Position numbers and translations under genes: made by a program. Below are positions 35,991-45,237 of a DNA stretch of 64,000 nucleotides, piece by piece; the first letter of the stretch is position 1; each line of letters opens with the position of its first letter. Location of the stretch: assembly GCF_026342735.1 (NCBI RefSeq), contig NZ_JAPEMM010000001.1, positions 3,038,001 through 3,102,000 of the forward strand, given 5' to 3'. This stretch comes from Streptomyces sp. NBC_00193. GTDB lineage: Bacteria; Actinomycetota; Actinomycetes; Streptomycetales; Streptomycetaceae. The notes under the pieces are model-generated. The model ran no database searches. It was not told the DNA's origin and saw only the letters and a list, made by a program, of their open reading frames with translations.

Positions 35991-36359
35991 ATGACCGCAA
36001 ACTCTCCAGGGCGGACCGGCATGAAGCCGGAGGCCGAGCGCCAGGCCGGGTACTTCTTCGCCGGCCTCGGTGCCATGACCGGGCTGGTCGTCTGGGCGCC
36101 GCGCGCCGCGTTCAGCATCGACGGCGGATTCGAGTCCCACGCCCGCGACCTGAGCGTGCTCTACGCCGACCTGCCGCTCATCCTGCTCGGCGGCGCGGTG
36201 GTGCCGCTCATCGCCTGGACCCTGACCATCAGGCGCCTGCCGCCCTGGGCCGCCGCGGTCGCCGCCCTGGCCGCGCTCGCGCTCGGGGTGTGGGGCCTCA
36301 CCGAGTGGTGGACCCCCCGTCAACACCCGGACCCCGGCTACGACATCCCCGGGATGTGA
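35991..36359 (+). CDS. Small membrane protein, unknown function
   Basis: A 122-residue protein with three hydrophobic stretches (around AGYFFAGLGAMTGLVVWAP, LPLILLGGAVVPLIAWTL and AAAVAALAALALGVWGL) and a short polar tail. Starts are uncertain: ATG 35991 and ATG 36021 both have purine-rich sequence ahead; the frame also opens at 35949 inside the region after the gpmA terminator. I do not recognise the family. It stands alone between gpmA and a small conserved gene. Confidence 0.65.
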   Translation: MTANSPGRTGMKPEAERQAGYFFAGLGAMTGLVVWAPRAAFSIDGGFESHARDLSVLYADLPLILLGGAVVPLIAWTLTIRRLPPWAAAVAALAALALGVWGLTEWWTPRQHPDPGYDIPGM

Positions 36360-36495
36360 CGGCGAAGACGCGCCTTCGTCCGCCCTTCGGCGAAATCTCG
36401 GTCGTGCGGGAGACGGCCGGCCGGGAAGAATTCCGGGTGCGGCGGGGGACCGCATCCGCGCGGGGGACGGCAGGGGGAGACATGGGAGTACGGGC

Positions 36496-36684
36496 GTGAG
36501 CCGGCGGCGGTACGTGGCCAGGGGGGTGCCGGGCGGCTACCGGATCTGGGACAACAAGGGGCGCCACTGGTGGGGCGACCACTACGAGCTGTGCCCGGAC
36601 GACCTGCTCACCGAGCTCAACGGCGCGGCCGACCACGCGAAGATCACCGCACTGCTCAGGCGGTACCGGGCTCTGAAGCGCTGA
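36496..36684 (+). CDS. Small basic protein of unknown function
   Basis: A 62-residue protein rich in Arg, Trp and His (RIWDNKGRHWWGDHYELCPDD), with a GTG start and a GGGAG-like ribosome site. It has a single cysteine and no helix long enough to cross a membrane. The composition and the coherent sequence suggest a real small gene. No function can be assigned. Confidence 0.6.
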   Translation: MSRRRYVARGVPGGYRIWDNKGRHWWGDHYELCPDDLLTELNGAADHAKITALLRRYRALKR

Positions 36685-36703
36685 CCTCCGCGACCGGTCG
36701 CGG

Positions 36704-37027
36704 TCACGGTGCGGGGCGGGGGAGCGGGCCTCGGTCCGCGGGCGGGTCCGGGCGGGGTCGCGCCCCGCGTGCGGCGATCCTGCGGTCCATCTCCGCGCGC
36801 CACGCAGCCGCGTTGGTGCCGTCGAGCTGGCCGGCGAAGGCCCGGTAGGCCGCGGCCACCAGCGCGTCCGGGGCGCTCGGGCGGGCCCGGGCGATCGCCC
36901 ACAGGGCGTTCTCGGTCGGGGTGTCGAGCCCCGTCTCCGTGCGGACGCCGCGCCCCGACAGCACGTCCGTCAGGACGCTGTCGAAGTTGCGCCGCAGCTG
37001 CTCCGTGCTGGGACGGCCGTAGCGCAT
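36704..37027 (-). CDS. Hypothetical protein
   Basis: A 107-residue soluble protein, helical in its first 85 residues (STEQLRRNFDSVLTDVLSGRG) with a Pro/Arg-rich tail. AAGGAGAG lies 5 nt before ATG 37027, which strongly supports the start. It is convergent with the small basic protein to its left. The gene is followed upstream by a cysteine-rich peptide gene on the same strand. Function is unknown. Confidence 0.65.
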   Translation of the reverse strand: MRYGRPSTEQLRRNFDSVLTDVLSGRGVRTETGLDTPTENALWAIARARPSAPDALVAAAYRAFAGQLDGTNAAAWRAEMDRRIAARGARPRPDPPADRGPLPRPAP

Positions 37028-37147
37028 GGCTCTCTCCTTGTCCTTGTCCTTGTCCTTCGCGAGCGACGCGGCGGGAACGCTGCGAAGGGCCCCGGCCGAC
37101 GGGTGTCGGACGGGGCCCTTCGCTTACGGGTGACCGGGCGGGTGGCC

Positions 37148-37300
37148 TCAGCCGCCGCACTGGCAGGGGGCGCCGGACTGGCAGCCGCAGCCGCAGCCCG
37201 AGCCGCAGCCGCAGGCCGCGAGCAGGGGCAAACGCAGGCGCAGGCCCTCCGGGGGCTGCACCTCCTGCTCCGGGGTGATGGGGACGGGGGAATCGGACAT
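37148..37300 (-). CDS. 50-residue cysteine-rich peptide
   Basis: A short ORF with an excellent ribosome site (GAGGAGG, 5 nt before ATG 37300). The first 30 residues (SDSPVPITPEQEVQPPEGL...) are leader-like and acidic. The last 20 hold seven cysteines interleaved with glycine and serine (CGCGSGCGCGCQSGAPCQC) and end in GG. This could be a metal-binding peptide or a precursor peptide of a ribosomally made product; no modifying enzymes lie beside it. A hairpin-prone GC stretch encodes the cysteines. The longer frame to 37336 is less likely. Confidence 0.6.
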   Translation of the reverse strand: MSDSPVPITPEQEVQPPEGLRLRLPLLAACGCGSGCGCGCQSGAPCQCGG

Positions 37301-37430
37301 GGATCCTCCTCGTAGGCGTTGTGCCTTCGCCCTCATTCATGCCCAGCCGGGCTCCCGCGTCAACGGCGCATTGGGGGCTCGTTGTTGATCCCGCCCTCGG
37401 CGTCGATCCGGCCCCCGGCGGCCCTCCGGC

Positions 37431-38108
37431 TCAGACGCCCTCGACCTGCGTGGGTGCCTGGAGCTCGTCCGCGTGCTCGCCCGTCACCAGGTAGACCACG
37501 CGCTTGGCGACCGACACCGCGTGGTCCGCGAAGCGCTCGTAGTAGCGGCCCAGCAGGGTCACGTCGACCGCCGTCTCGATGCCGTGCTTCCAGCGGTCGT
37601 CCATCAGGTGCTGGAACAGCGTGCGGTGCAGCTGGTCCATCTCGTCGTCGTCCTGCTCCAGCTGGAGCGCCAGGTCGACGTCCTTGGTGATGATGACCTC
37701 GGCGGCCTTCGCCATCAGCCGCTGCGCGAGCTGCCCCATCTCCAGGATGGTCGCGTGCAGGTCGCGCGGGACCGCCGTGTCCGGGAAGCGCAGCCGGGCG
37801 AGCTTGGCCACGTGCTGCGCCAGGTCGCCGGAGCGCTCCAGGTCGGCGCTCATGCGCAGCGAGGTGACGACGATGCGCAGGTCGGTGGCGACCGGCTGCT
37901 GGCGCGCGAGCAGCGCGATGGCACGGGCCTCCAGGTCGTGCTGGAGGTCGTCCACCTTCTGGTCGGCGGCGATGACGCTCTCGGCGAGCTTCAGGTCGGC
38001 GTCGAGCATGGAGGTCGTGGCCCGCCCGATGGCGGAGCCGACCAGCCGGGCCATTTCGACCAGGCCTTCACCGATCGAGTCCAGTTCCTCGTGGTACGCG
38101 TCACGCAT
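37431..38108 (-). CDS. phoU: PhoU, negative regulator of the phosphate response
   Basis: A 225-residue PhoU with two repeated three-helix bundles (about 10-105 and 115-205). Each has the metal-binding helix pattern, seen as SADLERSGDLAQHVAKLA in the first and YYERFADHAVSVAKRV in the second. It inhibits the PhoR kinase when phosphate is plentiful. The gene is divergent from phoR-phoP, with PHO-box repeats in the 236-nt region between them. Confidence 0.95.
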   Translation of the reverse strand: MRDAYHEELDSIGEGLVEMARLVGSAIGRATTSMLDADLKLAESVIAADQKVDDLQHDLEARAIALLARQQPVATDLRIVVTSLRMSADLERSGDLAQHVAKLARLRFPDTAVPRDLHATILEMGQLAQRLMAKAAEVIITKDVDLALQLEQDDDEMDQLHRTLFQHLMDDRWKHGIETAVDVTLLGRYYERFADHAVSVAKRVVYLVTGEHADELQAPTQVEGV

Positions 38109-38238
38109 GTCTCGTGTCCCTCTCTCGACCTACTACGACCTACTACTGCCTGCTGCAAGTACTGCCCGGGGCGCGGGCCGGTGCGGCCATCGGCCCCACG
38201 TTGCCACGGTGAACCCCGAACGCGACCGACTCCGGCAT

Positions 38239-38271
38239 CCCAAGTGAATCAGCACGGTCGCCAGGGTGAAC
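38239..38271 (-). promoter_or_regulatory. PHO box array between phoU and phoR
   Basis: On the minus strand, three adjacent 11-nt units read GTTCACCCTGG, CGACCGTGCTG and ATTCACTTGGG. The first and third match the Streptomyces PhoP direct-repeat unit (GTTCACC-type), with the middle one degenerate. A further unit, GTTCACCGTGG, lies on the same strand at 38204-38214. PhoP-P binding here would control both divergent promoters. Confidence 0.75.
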
Positions 38272-38344
38272 TCTGGGCGACGACTGTTCGAGGTGCCACC
38301 CGAACGGCTGTGGAAGTGTCCCCCCGCCTGCTTAACCTGGAGTC

Positions 38345-39589
38345 ATGGACGTGAACGCGGCGGTCGCCGCAGCTGCCGCGATCGCCGGTCTTTGCACCGG
38401 TGTGATCGCGATGCTGGCGTTCCGCTGGAGCGAGCGCGACCAAGCCCGCCCCACCCGGAGCTCCATGCGCCCCGACATCAACGCGGTGCTCCCACCGGGA
38501 GTGGACACCGTCCTCTCCGTGCTCCGATCCTCCGCCGTCGTGCTCGACGAGGGGGACGCGGTCGTCAAGGCCAGCTCGGCGGCATATGCCCTCGGCCTGG
38601 TCCGCGGCGGCAAGCTCGCCGTGGAGCCCATGCTCCACATGGCCCGCGACACCCGGCGCGACGGGGAGATACGCCAGGTCGAGCTCGACCTGCCCCGGCG
38701 CGGCACCGGCCGCGGAGAGGCCCTCGCCGTCTCGGCGCGCGTCGCCCCGCTCGGCTCCCGCCTGGTGCTCCTCCTCGTGGAGGACCTCACCGAGGCCCGC
38801 CGCATCGAGGCCGTGCGCCGCGACTTCGTCGCGAACGTGTCGCACGAGCTCAAGACCCCGGTCGGCGCGATCTCCCTGCTCTCCGAGGCCGTCATGGACG
38901 CCTCGGACGATCCCGAGGCCGTGCACCGGTTCGCCGGCCGCATGCAGATCGAGGCGACCCGCCTCATCAACCTCGTACAAGAACTCATCGACCTCTCCCG
39001 GGTACAGAACGACGATCCCCTGGAGGACGCGGAACCCGTCCGTGTGGACACGCTCGTGGCCGAGGCCATAGACCGCTGCCGCCACACGGCCTCCGCGAAA
39101 CAGATCACCATGGCCGCCGGCGGCACCGCCGACCTGCGGGTATGGGGCAACCGGGGGCAGCTCGCGGCCGCCCTCGGGAACCTGGTCGAGAACGCCGTCA
39201 ACTACAGCCCCGCCCGCACCCGCGTCGGCATCGCCGCGCGCCGGGTCACCGCGCCGGGTGGAGACTTGATCGAGATAGCCGTGACCGACCAGGGCATCGG
39301 CATCCCGGAAAAGGACCGCGAGCGCATCTTCGAACGCTTCTACCGAGTGGACCCGGCCCGCTCCCGCGCCACGGGAGGAACCGGTCTGGGCCTTGCGATC
39401 GTGAAGCACGTAGCGGCTTCGCACGGCGGGGAGGTGTCGGTCTGGAGCTCGGAGGGCCAGGGTTCCACGTTCACCCTGCGACTCCCCGAAGCGGCCGCGC
39501 CGGCCCCGGCGACGGCCTCCGCACCCGCCCACCCCCAGCTTGAACCTCACACCGCACCAGCCACCCCTGCCCCGGAGGTCCTTCCGTGA
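38345..39589 (+). CDS. phoR: PhoR (SenX3-type) phosphate-sensing histidine kinase
   Basis: A 414-residue sensor kinase. One N-terminal transmembrane helix (about 3-26), a PAS-like domain, the phospho-acceptor box NVSHELKTPVGA, the N-box NLVENAVNYSP and glycine boxes DQGIGIP and GTGLGLAIVK are visible. The C-terminus is a Pro/Ala tail. TAACCT (38333-38338) lies 6 nt before ATG 38345. Its stop overlaps the phoP start (GTGA). With PhoP it drives phosphate-scavenging genes and represses antibiotic production when phosphate is scarce. Confidence 0.96.
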   Translation: MDVNAAVAAAAAIAGLCTGVIAMLAFRWSERDQARPTRSSMRPDINAVLPPGVDTVLSVLRSSAVVLDEGDAVVKASSAAYALGLVRGGKLAVEPMLHMARDTRRDGEIRQVELDLPRRGTGRGEALAVSARVAPLGSRLVLLLVEDLTEARRIEAVRRDFVANVSHELKTPVGAISLLSEAVMDASDDPEAVHRFAGRMQIEATRLINLVQELIDLSRVQNDDPLEDAEPVRVDTLVAEAIDRCRHTASAKQITMAAGGTADLRVWGNRGQLAAALGNLVENAVNYSPARTRVGIAARRVTAPGGDLIEIAVTDQGIGIPEKDRERIFERFYRVDPARSRATGGTGLGLAIVKHVAASHGGEVSVWSSEGQGSTFTLRLPEAAAPAPATASAPAHPQLEPHTAPATPAPEVLP

Positions 39590-40266
39590 CCCGTGTGCTC
39601 GTCGTCGAGGATGAGGAATCCTTCAGCGACGCCCTGTCCTACATGCTCCGCAAGGAGGGCTTCGAGGTCGCGATCGCCGCGACCGGGCCCGACGGGCTCG
39701 ACGAGTTCGAGCGCAACGGCGCCGACCTCGTCCTCCTCGACCTGATGCTCCCCGGCCTGCCCGGCACGGAGGTCTGCCGGCAGCTGCGCGGCCGCTCCAA
39801 CGTCCCCGTGATCATGGTGACCGCCAAGGACAGCGAGATCGACAAGGTCGTCGGGCTGGAGATAGGAGCCGACGACTACGTCACGAAGCCCTTCTCCTCG
39901 CGGGAGCTGGTCGCCCGCATCCGCGCGGTCCTGCGCCGCCGCGGCGAGCCGGAAGAGGTCACCCCGGCGGCCCTGGAAGCGGGCCCCGTCCGGATGGACG
40001 TCGACCGCCACGTGGTCACCGTCTCGGGAGCCAAGGTGGACCTCCCGCTGAAGGAGTTCGACCTGCTGGAGATGCTGCTGCGCAACGCGGGCCGCGTACT
40101 GACCCGCATGCAGCTCATCGACCGGGTCTGGGGCGCCGACTACGTCGGCGACACCAAGACCCTGGACGTCCACGTGAAGCGCCTGCGCGCCAAGATCGAG
40201 CCCGACCCGGGTGCACCGCGCTACCTGGTCACGGTCCGCGGCCTCGGCTACAAGTTCGAGCCGTAA
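39586..40266 (+). CDS. phoP: PhoP (RegX3-type) response regulator
   Basis: A 226-residue OmpR-family regulator. The receiver has VVEDEESF, phospho-acceptor D in LVLLDLMLPG, TAKDSE and KPFSSRELVAR. The DNA-binding domain shows PLKEFDLLEMLLRNAGRVLTR and KTLDVHVKRLRAKIE. The start overlaps the phoR stop. It binds the PHO boxes between phoU and phoR. A perfect 21-bp hairpin ends the operon. Confidence 0.96.
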   Translation: MTRVLVVEDEESFSDALSYMLRKEGFEVAIAATGPDGLDEFERNGADLVLLDLMLPGLPGTEVCRQLRGRSNVPVIMVTAKDSEIDKVVGLEIGADDYVTKPFSSRELVARIRAVLRRRGEPEEVTPAALEAGPVRMDVDRHVVTVSGAKVDLPLKEFDLLEMLLRNAGRVLTRMQLIDRVWGADYVGDTKTLDVHVKRLRAKIEPDPGAPRYLVTVRGLGYKFEP

Positions 40267-40288
40267 ACCGGCCCGGATACGCCGGAAC

Positions 40289-40335
40289 ACGGGAACGGCC
40301 CCCGTCCGCATCGAGCGGACGGGGGCCGTTCCCGT
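40289..40335. terminator. Bidirectional terminator between phoP and the lipoprotein gene
   Basis: The perfect 21-bp arms 40289-40309 and 40315-40335 pair around a 5-nt ATCGA loop between two convergent genes. Confidence 0.85.
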
Positions 40336-40355
40336 TGAGTACGGTGCTTCGCGCC

Positions 40356-41009
40356 TCAGTGACCGGTGCCGGTGGACGGCGAACCGGACGCGGCGGCCCC
40401 GTGCGAGGCCGAGGCGGACGGGGAACCGGACGGCGTGGCCGAGGCGGAGCCGGAGGGGGAAGCCGAGGGGCTGCCCGACGGCGTGGCGCCGGCGGCCGGG
40501 GCGGCGGTCGGGCCGTAGCCCTCGTACATGCCCGTGGCCGGGACGACGAAGCCCTCGAGCTCGACGTCGCCCGTGGTGCTCAGCTGGAAGACGATCTTCT
40601 GGACGTTGCCGTCCACGACGGACTCCCCGCCCGCGATCACGGCGGAGGCGTTGCCCTTGCCGCCCAGGAGGACGGAGCCCCCGGCCGGGATGACCACCTT
40701 GGAGCCGCTGCCCGCGGGCTTCAGCGTCACGACGGCCTTGCTGCCCGGAAGGGTGATGGCGTCGAGCGTCTGCTCCTTGGTGCCGTTGTTGAACACCGTC
40801 GCGGAGACCGCGGCCGGGCCCTTCTTGTCCTTCTCCTGGGTGATCACCAGAGCGTTCTGGACCTTGATGTCGCCCTTGGTCACGGCGGCGTTGTCCGGCT
40901 TGACCTGGAGAGTCGGCGCGTCGTGGCCCGCGGCGCAGGCGCCCAGCGAGACGAGCGAGAAGGCGGCGGCGGTGGCGGCGAGGGCGCCGCGTCGAAGGCT
41001 GCGGCTCAC
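40356..41009 (-). CDS. Secreted lipoprotein (PCuAC/DUF461-like), unknown function
   Basis: A 217-residue lipoprotein. The signal peptide ends with the lipobox SLGAC, so it is anchored outside. A beta-rich domain (DIKVQNALVIT, NNGTKEQTLDAITLP, VIPAGGSVLLGG) resembles copper-chaperone-like DUF461 proteins, but I see no Met/His copper motif. The C-terminal 50 residues are a Ser/Pro/Ala/Gly repeat typical of surface linkers. It is convergent with phoP, sharing a terminator. Confidence 0.82.
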   Translation of the reverse strand: MSRSLRRGALAATAAAFSLVSLGACAAGHDAPTLQVKPDNAAVTKGDIKVQNALVITQEKDKKGPAAVSATVFNNGTKEQTLDAITLPGSKAVVTLKPAGSGSKVVIPAGGSVLLGGKGNASAVIAGGESVVDGNVQKIVFQLSTTGDVELEGFVVPATGMYEGYGPTAAPAAGATPSGSPSASPSGSASATPSGSPSASASHGAAASGSPSTGTGH

Positions 41010-41632
41010 GGGGGAGGCAACTCCTTGGACGTACGGAAGGGAAGGGTGGACGCCTCGGAACGGCGAAGTAAAGCCGCTCTAAGGATGTGTCAGCGCGCTT
41101 AGGTTACCGAGCCGCCGCCCCGCCCCCGCACCCGACCCTCCGCAGTGTGGGGCCGGGCCCCGGCCGGGCCCTCGAAGGGGAACCCGCCTCGTACCGGCGG
41201 GTTCCGTCACCGCCGCGCCGGGGCCGGGTGATCTTTCATTCGCAAAAGGCCCGCTCGCAAAGGCCGGCGCGGCTCCGGTGATCAATTTCCGGATTTCATC
41301 GAACACCACGCGGTGATCAATTCCGGATTGGGCCGGAACGGGCCCCGTACGGGTGGCCGCCAGTCGAACGGAGTAGTTCGGTTTCCCGCGCCGGAAACCG
41401 TCAAAACGGGACGTACGTCACATCGTCGGGGGTCCCGGGCAGGTGTAACGTAGCCGTTTCGCCTGGTCCGCACAGCGCCTCCGACCTGCGAATACCCCCT
41501 TCCGGAAGCCTCTCGCAGCACGTTCGTGTCGCTGTTGTCAAGCCCTGAGATGTGCCCTGACCTGCGAAAACGCCATTCATAACGGTCGATTCTCGTGTTA
41601 CCCTGGATAGCCACGGAAGGGGTACCTGTCAC
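41010..41632. other. 623-nt non-coding region between lipoprotein gene and carD
   Basis: No convincing gene. A 35-nt-spaced direct repeat, CGGTGATCAATT(T)CCGGATT (41276-41295 and 41311-41329), sits in the middle, and the palindrome GACGTACGTC lies near 41408. A candidate carD promoter is TTCATA (41576-41581)-17 bp-TACCCT (41599-41604). The remaining sequence is unremarkable. Confidence 0.6.
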
Positions 41633-42115
41633 ATGACGTTCAAGGTTGGCGACACCGTGGTCTATCCCCATCACGGGGCCGCGCTGATCGAGGCTATCGA
41701 AACTCGCCAGATCAAAGGCGTGGACAAGACCTACTTGGTGCTCAAGGTCGCGCAGGGTGACCTGACCGTTCGCGTTCCCGCGGACAATGCGGAGTTCGTA
41801 GGCGTTCGCGACGTAGTCGGCCAGGACGGGCTGGACCGGGTCTTCGAGGTGCTCCGCGCACCGTACGCAGAAGAGCCGACGAACTGGTCCCGGCGCTACA
41901 AGGCAAATCTGGAAAAGCTCGCTTCTGGCGATGTCATCAAGGTCGCCGAAGTTGTGCGTGACCTGTGGCGTCGTGAGCGTGAGCGTGGGCTCTCCGCAGG
42001 TGAGAAGCGCATGCTCGCGAAGGCGCGTCAGATCCTGGTGAGCGAGCTCGCGCTCGCCGAGAACACCAACGAGGACAAGGCCGAGGCCCTCCTCGACGAA
42101 GTGCTCGCGTCCTGA
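41633..42115 (+). CDS. carD: CarD-type RNA polymerase-binding transcription factor
   Basis: A 160-residue CarD/CdnL protein. The N-terminal Tudor-like RNA-polymerase-interacting domain ([20 protein letters not shown]) is followed by a C-terminal helical DNA-minor-groove domain including the conserved tryptophan of [13 protein letters not shown]. It stabilises open complexes at ribosomal and other promoters. GGAAGGGG precedes the ATG. An unusually long upstream region suggests complex control. It is followed by ispD on the same strand, as in mycobacteria. Confidence 0.95.
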   Translation: MTFKVGDTVVYPHHGAALIEAIETRQIKGVDKTYLVLKVAQGDLTVRVPADNAEFVGVRDVVGQDGLDRVFEVLRAPYAEEPTNWSRRYKANLEKLASGDVIKVAEVVRDLWRRERERGLSAGEKRMLAKARQILVSELALAENTNEDKAEALLDEVLAS

Positions 42116-42388
42116 CGCGATCATTCGTACGCCTCGTCGTACACAGTTGTGCCGCGGTGCCCGATGACAAGGAGACTTGTTGCCGGGCGCTGCGGCATGT
42201 CTGCACCCATGCCCGTACACCACGGCCCGCCACACACCGGGCCGTGCACTACTCGCGGCATCACTGGCGTGCCGGGTCCGGGCAGCCGACTCGACCGGTC
42301 GTCACGGAAGGGGCGAGGGCGTCGCACCCGGCACCCTTCAGGCCATACCCATGTCGGCCGAAGTCACAAACCTGGCTCGGAGCTACTG

Positions 42389-43135
42389 ATGTCTGACGAA
42401 TCGCGCCCCCACCGCACCGCCGCGGTGATCCCGGCCGCCGGCCGCGGGGTCCGTCTCGGTCCCGGCGCCCCCAAGGCCCTGCGGACCCTGGGCGGCACGC
42501 CCATGCTCATCCACGCCGTACGCGCCATGGCGCGCTCCCGCGCGATCACCCTCGTCGTCGTCGTGGCGCCGTCCGACGGCACCGCCGACGTGCGCCGGCT
42601 GCTCGACGAGCACGCGCTGCCCGAGCGCACGGAGATCCTGGTCGTCCCCGGCGGGGAGACCCGGCAGGAATCCGTACGCGCCGGCCTGGACGCGCTCCCG
42701 GCCGACATCACGGCCGTCCTGATCCACGACGCGGCCCGCCCCCTGGTCCCCGTCGACACCGTCGACACGGTCGTCGAGGCCGTCCGCGACGGCGCGCTCG
42801 CCGTCGTCCCCGCGCTGCCGCTGGCCGACACCGTCAAGGAGGTCGAGCCCGGCCGGCCCGGCGAGCCCGAGCCGGTCGTCTCCACCCCCGTACGGGCCCG
42901 GCTGCGCGCCGTACAGACCCCGCAGGGCTTCGACCTCGCCACGCTCCGCCTGGCGCACGAGAAGGTGGCCGTCGACGGTGAGGGCGCCACCGACGACGCC
43001 GGCATGGTGGAACAGCTCGGCGTCACCGTCGTGGCGGTTCCCGGCCACGAAGAGGCCTTCAAGGTCACCCGCCCGCTCGACCTGGTCCTCGCCGAGGCCG
43101 TACTCGCCCGCCGGAGGGCCACCGATGCCTACTAG
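42389..43135 (+). CDS. ispD: 2-C-methyl-D-erythritol 4-phosphate cytidylyltransferase
   Basis: IspD, 248 residues, third step of the MEP isoprenoid pathway, joining CTP to methylerythritol phosphate. The nucleotide-binding loop [28 protein letters not shown] and VQTPQGFD are diagnostic. ATG 42389 has GGAG upstream; the frame is open back to 42149 but that part is not protein-like. It overlaps ispF by 11 nt, so the two consecutive activities are coupled (one other enzyme, IspE, acts between them). Confidence 0.95.
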   Translation: MSDESRPHRTAAVIPAAGRGVRLGPGAPKALRTLGGTPMLIHAVRAMARSRAITLVVVVAPSDGTADVRRLLDEHALPERTEILVVPGGETRQESVRAGLDALPADITAVLIHDAARPLVPVDTVDTVVEAVRDGALAVVPALPLADTVKEVEPGRPGEPEPVVSTPVRARLRAVQTPQGFDLATLRLAHEKVAVDGEGATDDAGMVEQLGVTVVAVPGHEEAFKVTRPLDLVLAEAVLARRRATDAY

Positions 43136-43625
43136 TCCCGCCCCGCTGATCCCGCTCGTCGGCATCGGCACCGACGTGCACGCCTTCGAGACCGGCCGCG
43201 AACTGTGGTGCGCCGGCCTGCTCTGGGAGGGCGAGGACGGCCTCGCCGGGCACTCCGACGGGGACGTCGCCGCGCACGCCGCCTGCGACGCCCTGTTCTC
43301 CGCCGCAGGCGTCGGCGACCTCGGTGCGCACTTCGGCACCTCCCGCCCCGAGTGGTCCGGCGCCGCCGGCGTCACCCTTCTGGCGGAAGCCGCCCGGATC
43401 GTCCGCGCCGAGGGCTTCGAGATCGGCAACATCGCCATCCAGGTGATCGGCGTACGCCCGAAGATCGGCAAGCGGCGCGAAGAGGCACAGAAGGCGCTCG
43501 CCGCAGCGGCGGGCGCCCCCGTCTCCGTGTCGGGCACCACCACCGACGGACTGGGCCTCACCGGCCGCGCCGAAGGCCTCGCCGCCATCGCCACGGCCCT
43601 CGTGTACCGGACGAACCGGGCCTAG
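43125..43625 (+). CDS. ispF: 2-C-methyl-D-erythritol 2,4-cyclodiphosphate synthase
   Basis: IspF, 166 residues, usual length. The zinc-binding start [21 protein letters not shown] with its metal-liganding histidines and [11 protein letters not shown] are present. It cyclises CDP-methylerythritol 2-phosphate. The ATG at 43125 lies inside the end of ispD, an overlap of 11 nt. A hairpin (about 43672-43700) separates it from cysS. Confidence 0.95.
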   Translation: MPTSPAPLIPLVGIGTDVHAFETGRELWCAGLLWEGEDGLAGHSDGDVAAHAACDALFSAAGVGDLGAHFGTSRPEWSGAAGVTLLAEAARIVRAEGFEIGNIAIQVIGVRPKIGKRREEAQKALAAAAGAPVSVSGTTTDGLGLTGRAEGLAAIATALVYRTNRA

Positions 43626-43730
43626 TACCCCGTACGCCCACACCGCTCCCGCGGCTCTTCGACAACAAAGCGGGCCCCGCGTGCCGAAAGGGTCGCGGGG
43701 CACTGCTACAGGCGCACTACCCTGGATGCC

Positions 43731-45128
43731 GTGACTATTCGCCTGTACGACACCAGCGCCCGGCAGATCCGTGACTTCACCCCGCTCGTTCCGGGCTGTG
43801 TCTCGATCTACCTCTGTGGCGCCACCGTGCAGGCGGCTCCGCACATCGGGCACGTCCGCTCGTACCTGAACTTCGACATCGCGCGCCGCTGGTTCACCTA
43901 CCGCGGGCTCGACGTCACCTTCATCCGCAACGTCACCGACATCGACGACAAGATCATCGGGAAGTCCGGCGAGCAGGGCCGCCCCTGGTGGTCCATCGGC
44001 TACGAGAACGAGCGCGCCTTCAACGACGGCTACAACGCGCTGGGCTGCCTGCCGCCCACGTACGAGCCGCGCGCCACCGGCCACGTCCCCGAGATGATCG
44101 AGATGATGCGCGGGCTCATCGAGCGCGGCCACGCGTACGAGGCCGACGGCAGCGTCTACTTCGACGTGCGCTCCTTCCCGGGCTACCTGGAGCTGTCGAA
44201 CCAGAACATCGACGACCTGCGCCAGCCCGACGAGGGCGTCGCAGGCAAGCGCGACCCGCGCGACTTCGCCATGTGGAAGGCCTCCAAGCCGGGCGAGCCC
44301 GACTGGGAGACCCCGTGGGGCCGCGGCCGTCCCGGCTGGCACCTGGAGTGCTCCGCGATGGCGCACAAGTACCTCGGCAGCGCCTTCGACATCCACGGCG
44401 GCGGGCTCGACCTGATCTTCCCGCACCACGAGAACGAGATCGCCCAGGCCAAGGCCTACGGCGACGAGTTCGCGAAGTACTGGATGCACAACGCCTGGGT
44501 CACCCTCTCCGGCGAGAAGATGTCCAAGTCCCTCGGCAACTCCGTCCTCGTCTCCGAGATGCTCAAGGTCTGGCGCCCGATCGTCCTGCGCTACTACCTC
44601 GGCACCCCGCACTACCGCTCGATGATCGAGTACAGCGTGGAGTCCCTGCGCGAGGCCGAGTCCGGCTTCGCGCGCATCGAGGGCTTCATCCAGCGCGTCA
44701 TCGAGAAGGCCGGCGGCTCCGTCGAGCCGGCCGCCGAGGTGCCGCCCGCCTTCGCCGAGGCCATGGACGACGACCTGGGCGTCCCGCAGGCGCTCGCGAT
44801 CATCCACACGACCGTCCGCCAGGGCAACAGCGCGCTCGCCGCCGACGACAAGGACGCGGCCATCGCGCGCCTGTCGGAGGTGCGGGCCATGCTGGGCGTC
44901 CTCGGACTCGACCCCCTCGACCCGCACTGGGCCGGCGAGGCGGACCGCGGGGAGGACCTCCACGGAGCCGTGGACACCCTCGTACGCCTGGTCCTGGAGC
45001 AGCGCGAGTCCGCTCGCGCCCGCAAGGACTGGGCCACCGCCGACGCCATCCGCGACCAGCTCCAGCAGTCGGGCCTGGTCATCGAGGACAGCCCCACCGG
45101 ACCCCGATGGACGCTCGGCCCCCGCTGA
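43731..45128 (+). CDS. cysS: Cysteinyl-tRNA synthetase
   Basis: A class I synthetase of 465 residues, full length. The HIGH motif is HIGHVRSYL, the zinc ligands appear in LCGATVQ and the [10 protein letters not shown] segment plus HHENEIAQ, and KMSKS is in [10 protein letters not shown]. It uses a GTG start. TACCCT (43718-43723) ends 7 nt before it, suggesting leaderless expression. It belongs to the conserved carD-ispD-ispF-cysS-trmH run. It is probably the main cysS; the related mycothiol ligase mshC is not in this window. Confidence 0.95.
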   Translation: MTIRLYDTSARQIRDFTPLVPGCVSIYLCGATVQAAPHIGHVRSYLNFDIARRWFTYRGLDVTFIRNVTDIDDKIIGKSGEQGRPWWSIGYENERAFNDGYNALGCLPPTYEPRATGHVPEMIEMMRGLIERGHAYEADGSVYFDVRSFPGYLELSNQNIDDLRQPDEGVAGKRDPRDFAMWKASKPGEPDWETPWGRGRPGWHLECSAMAHKYLGSAFDIHGGGLDLIFPHHENEIAQAKAYGDEFAKYWMHNAWVTLSGEKMSKSLGNSVLVSEMLKVWRPIVLRYYLGTPHYRSMIEYSVESLREAESGFARIEGFIQRVIEKAGGSVEPAAEVPPAFAEAMDDDLGVPQALAIIHTTVRQGNSALAADDKDAAIARLSEVRAMLGVLGLDPLDPHWAGEADRGEDLHGAVDTLVRLVLEQRESARARKDWATADAIRDQLQQSGLVIEDSPTGPRWTLGPR

Positions 45129-45237
45129 GCCCACCGGCGCAGTCCCACTGGCGCACTCAGATTGGGCCGCCCGGCATCCCGGGCGGCACACTCTTCATAC
45201 GTACATATCGCAGAACCAACGAAATCAGGTAGAGGTC

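Noticed and set aside
40210..41100. Plus-strand ORFs antisense to the lipoprotein
   Set aside because: They are Arg/Ser/Pro-rich mirror frames; the lipobox and signal peptide on the minus strand settle the coding strand.
42116..42388. Short ORFs between carD and ispD
   Set aside because: They lack ribosome sites and protein-like composition; the region is better read as the ispD leader.
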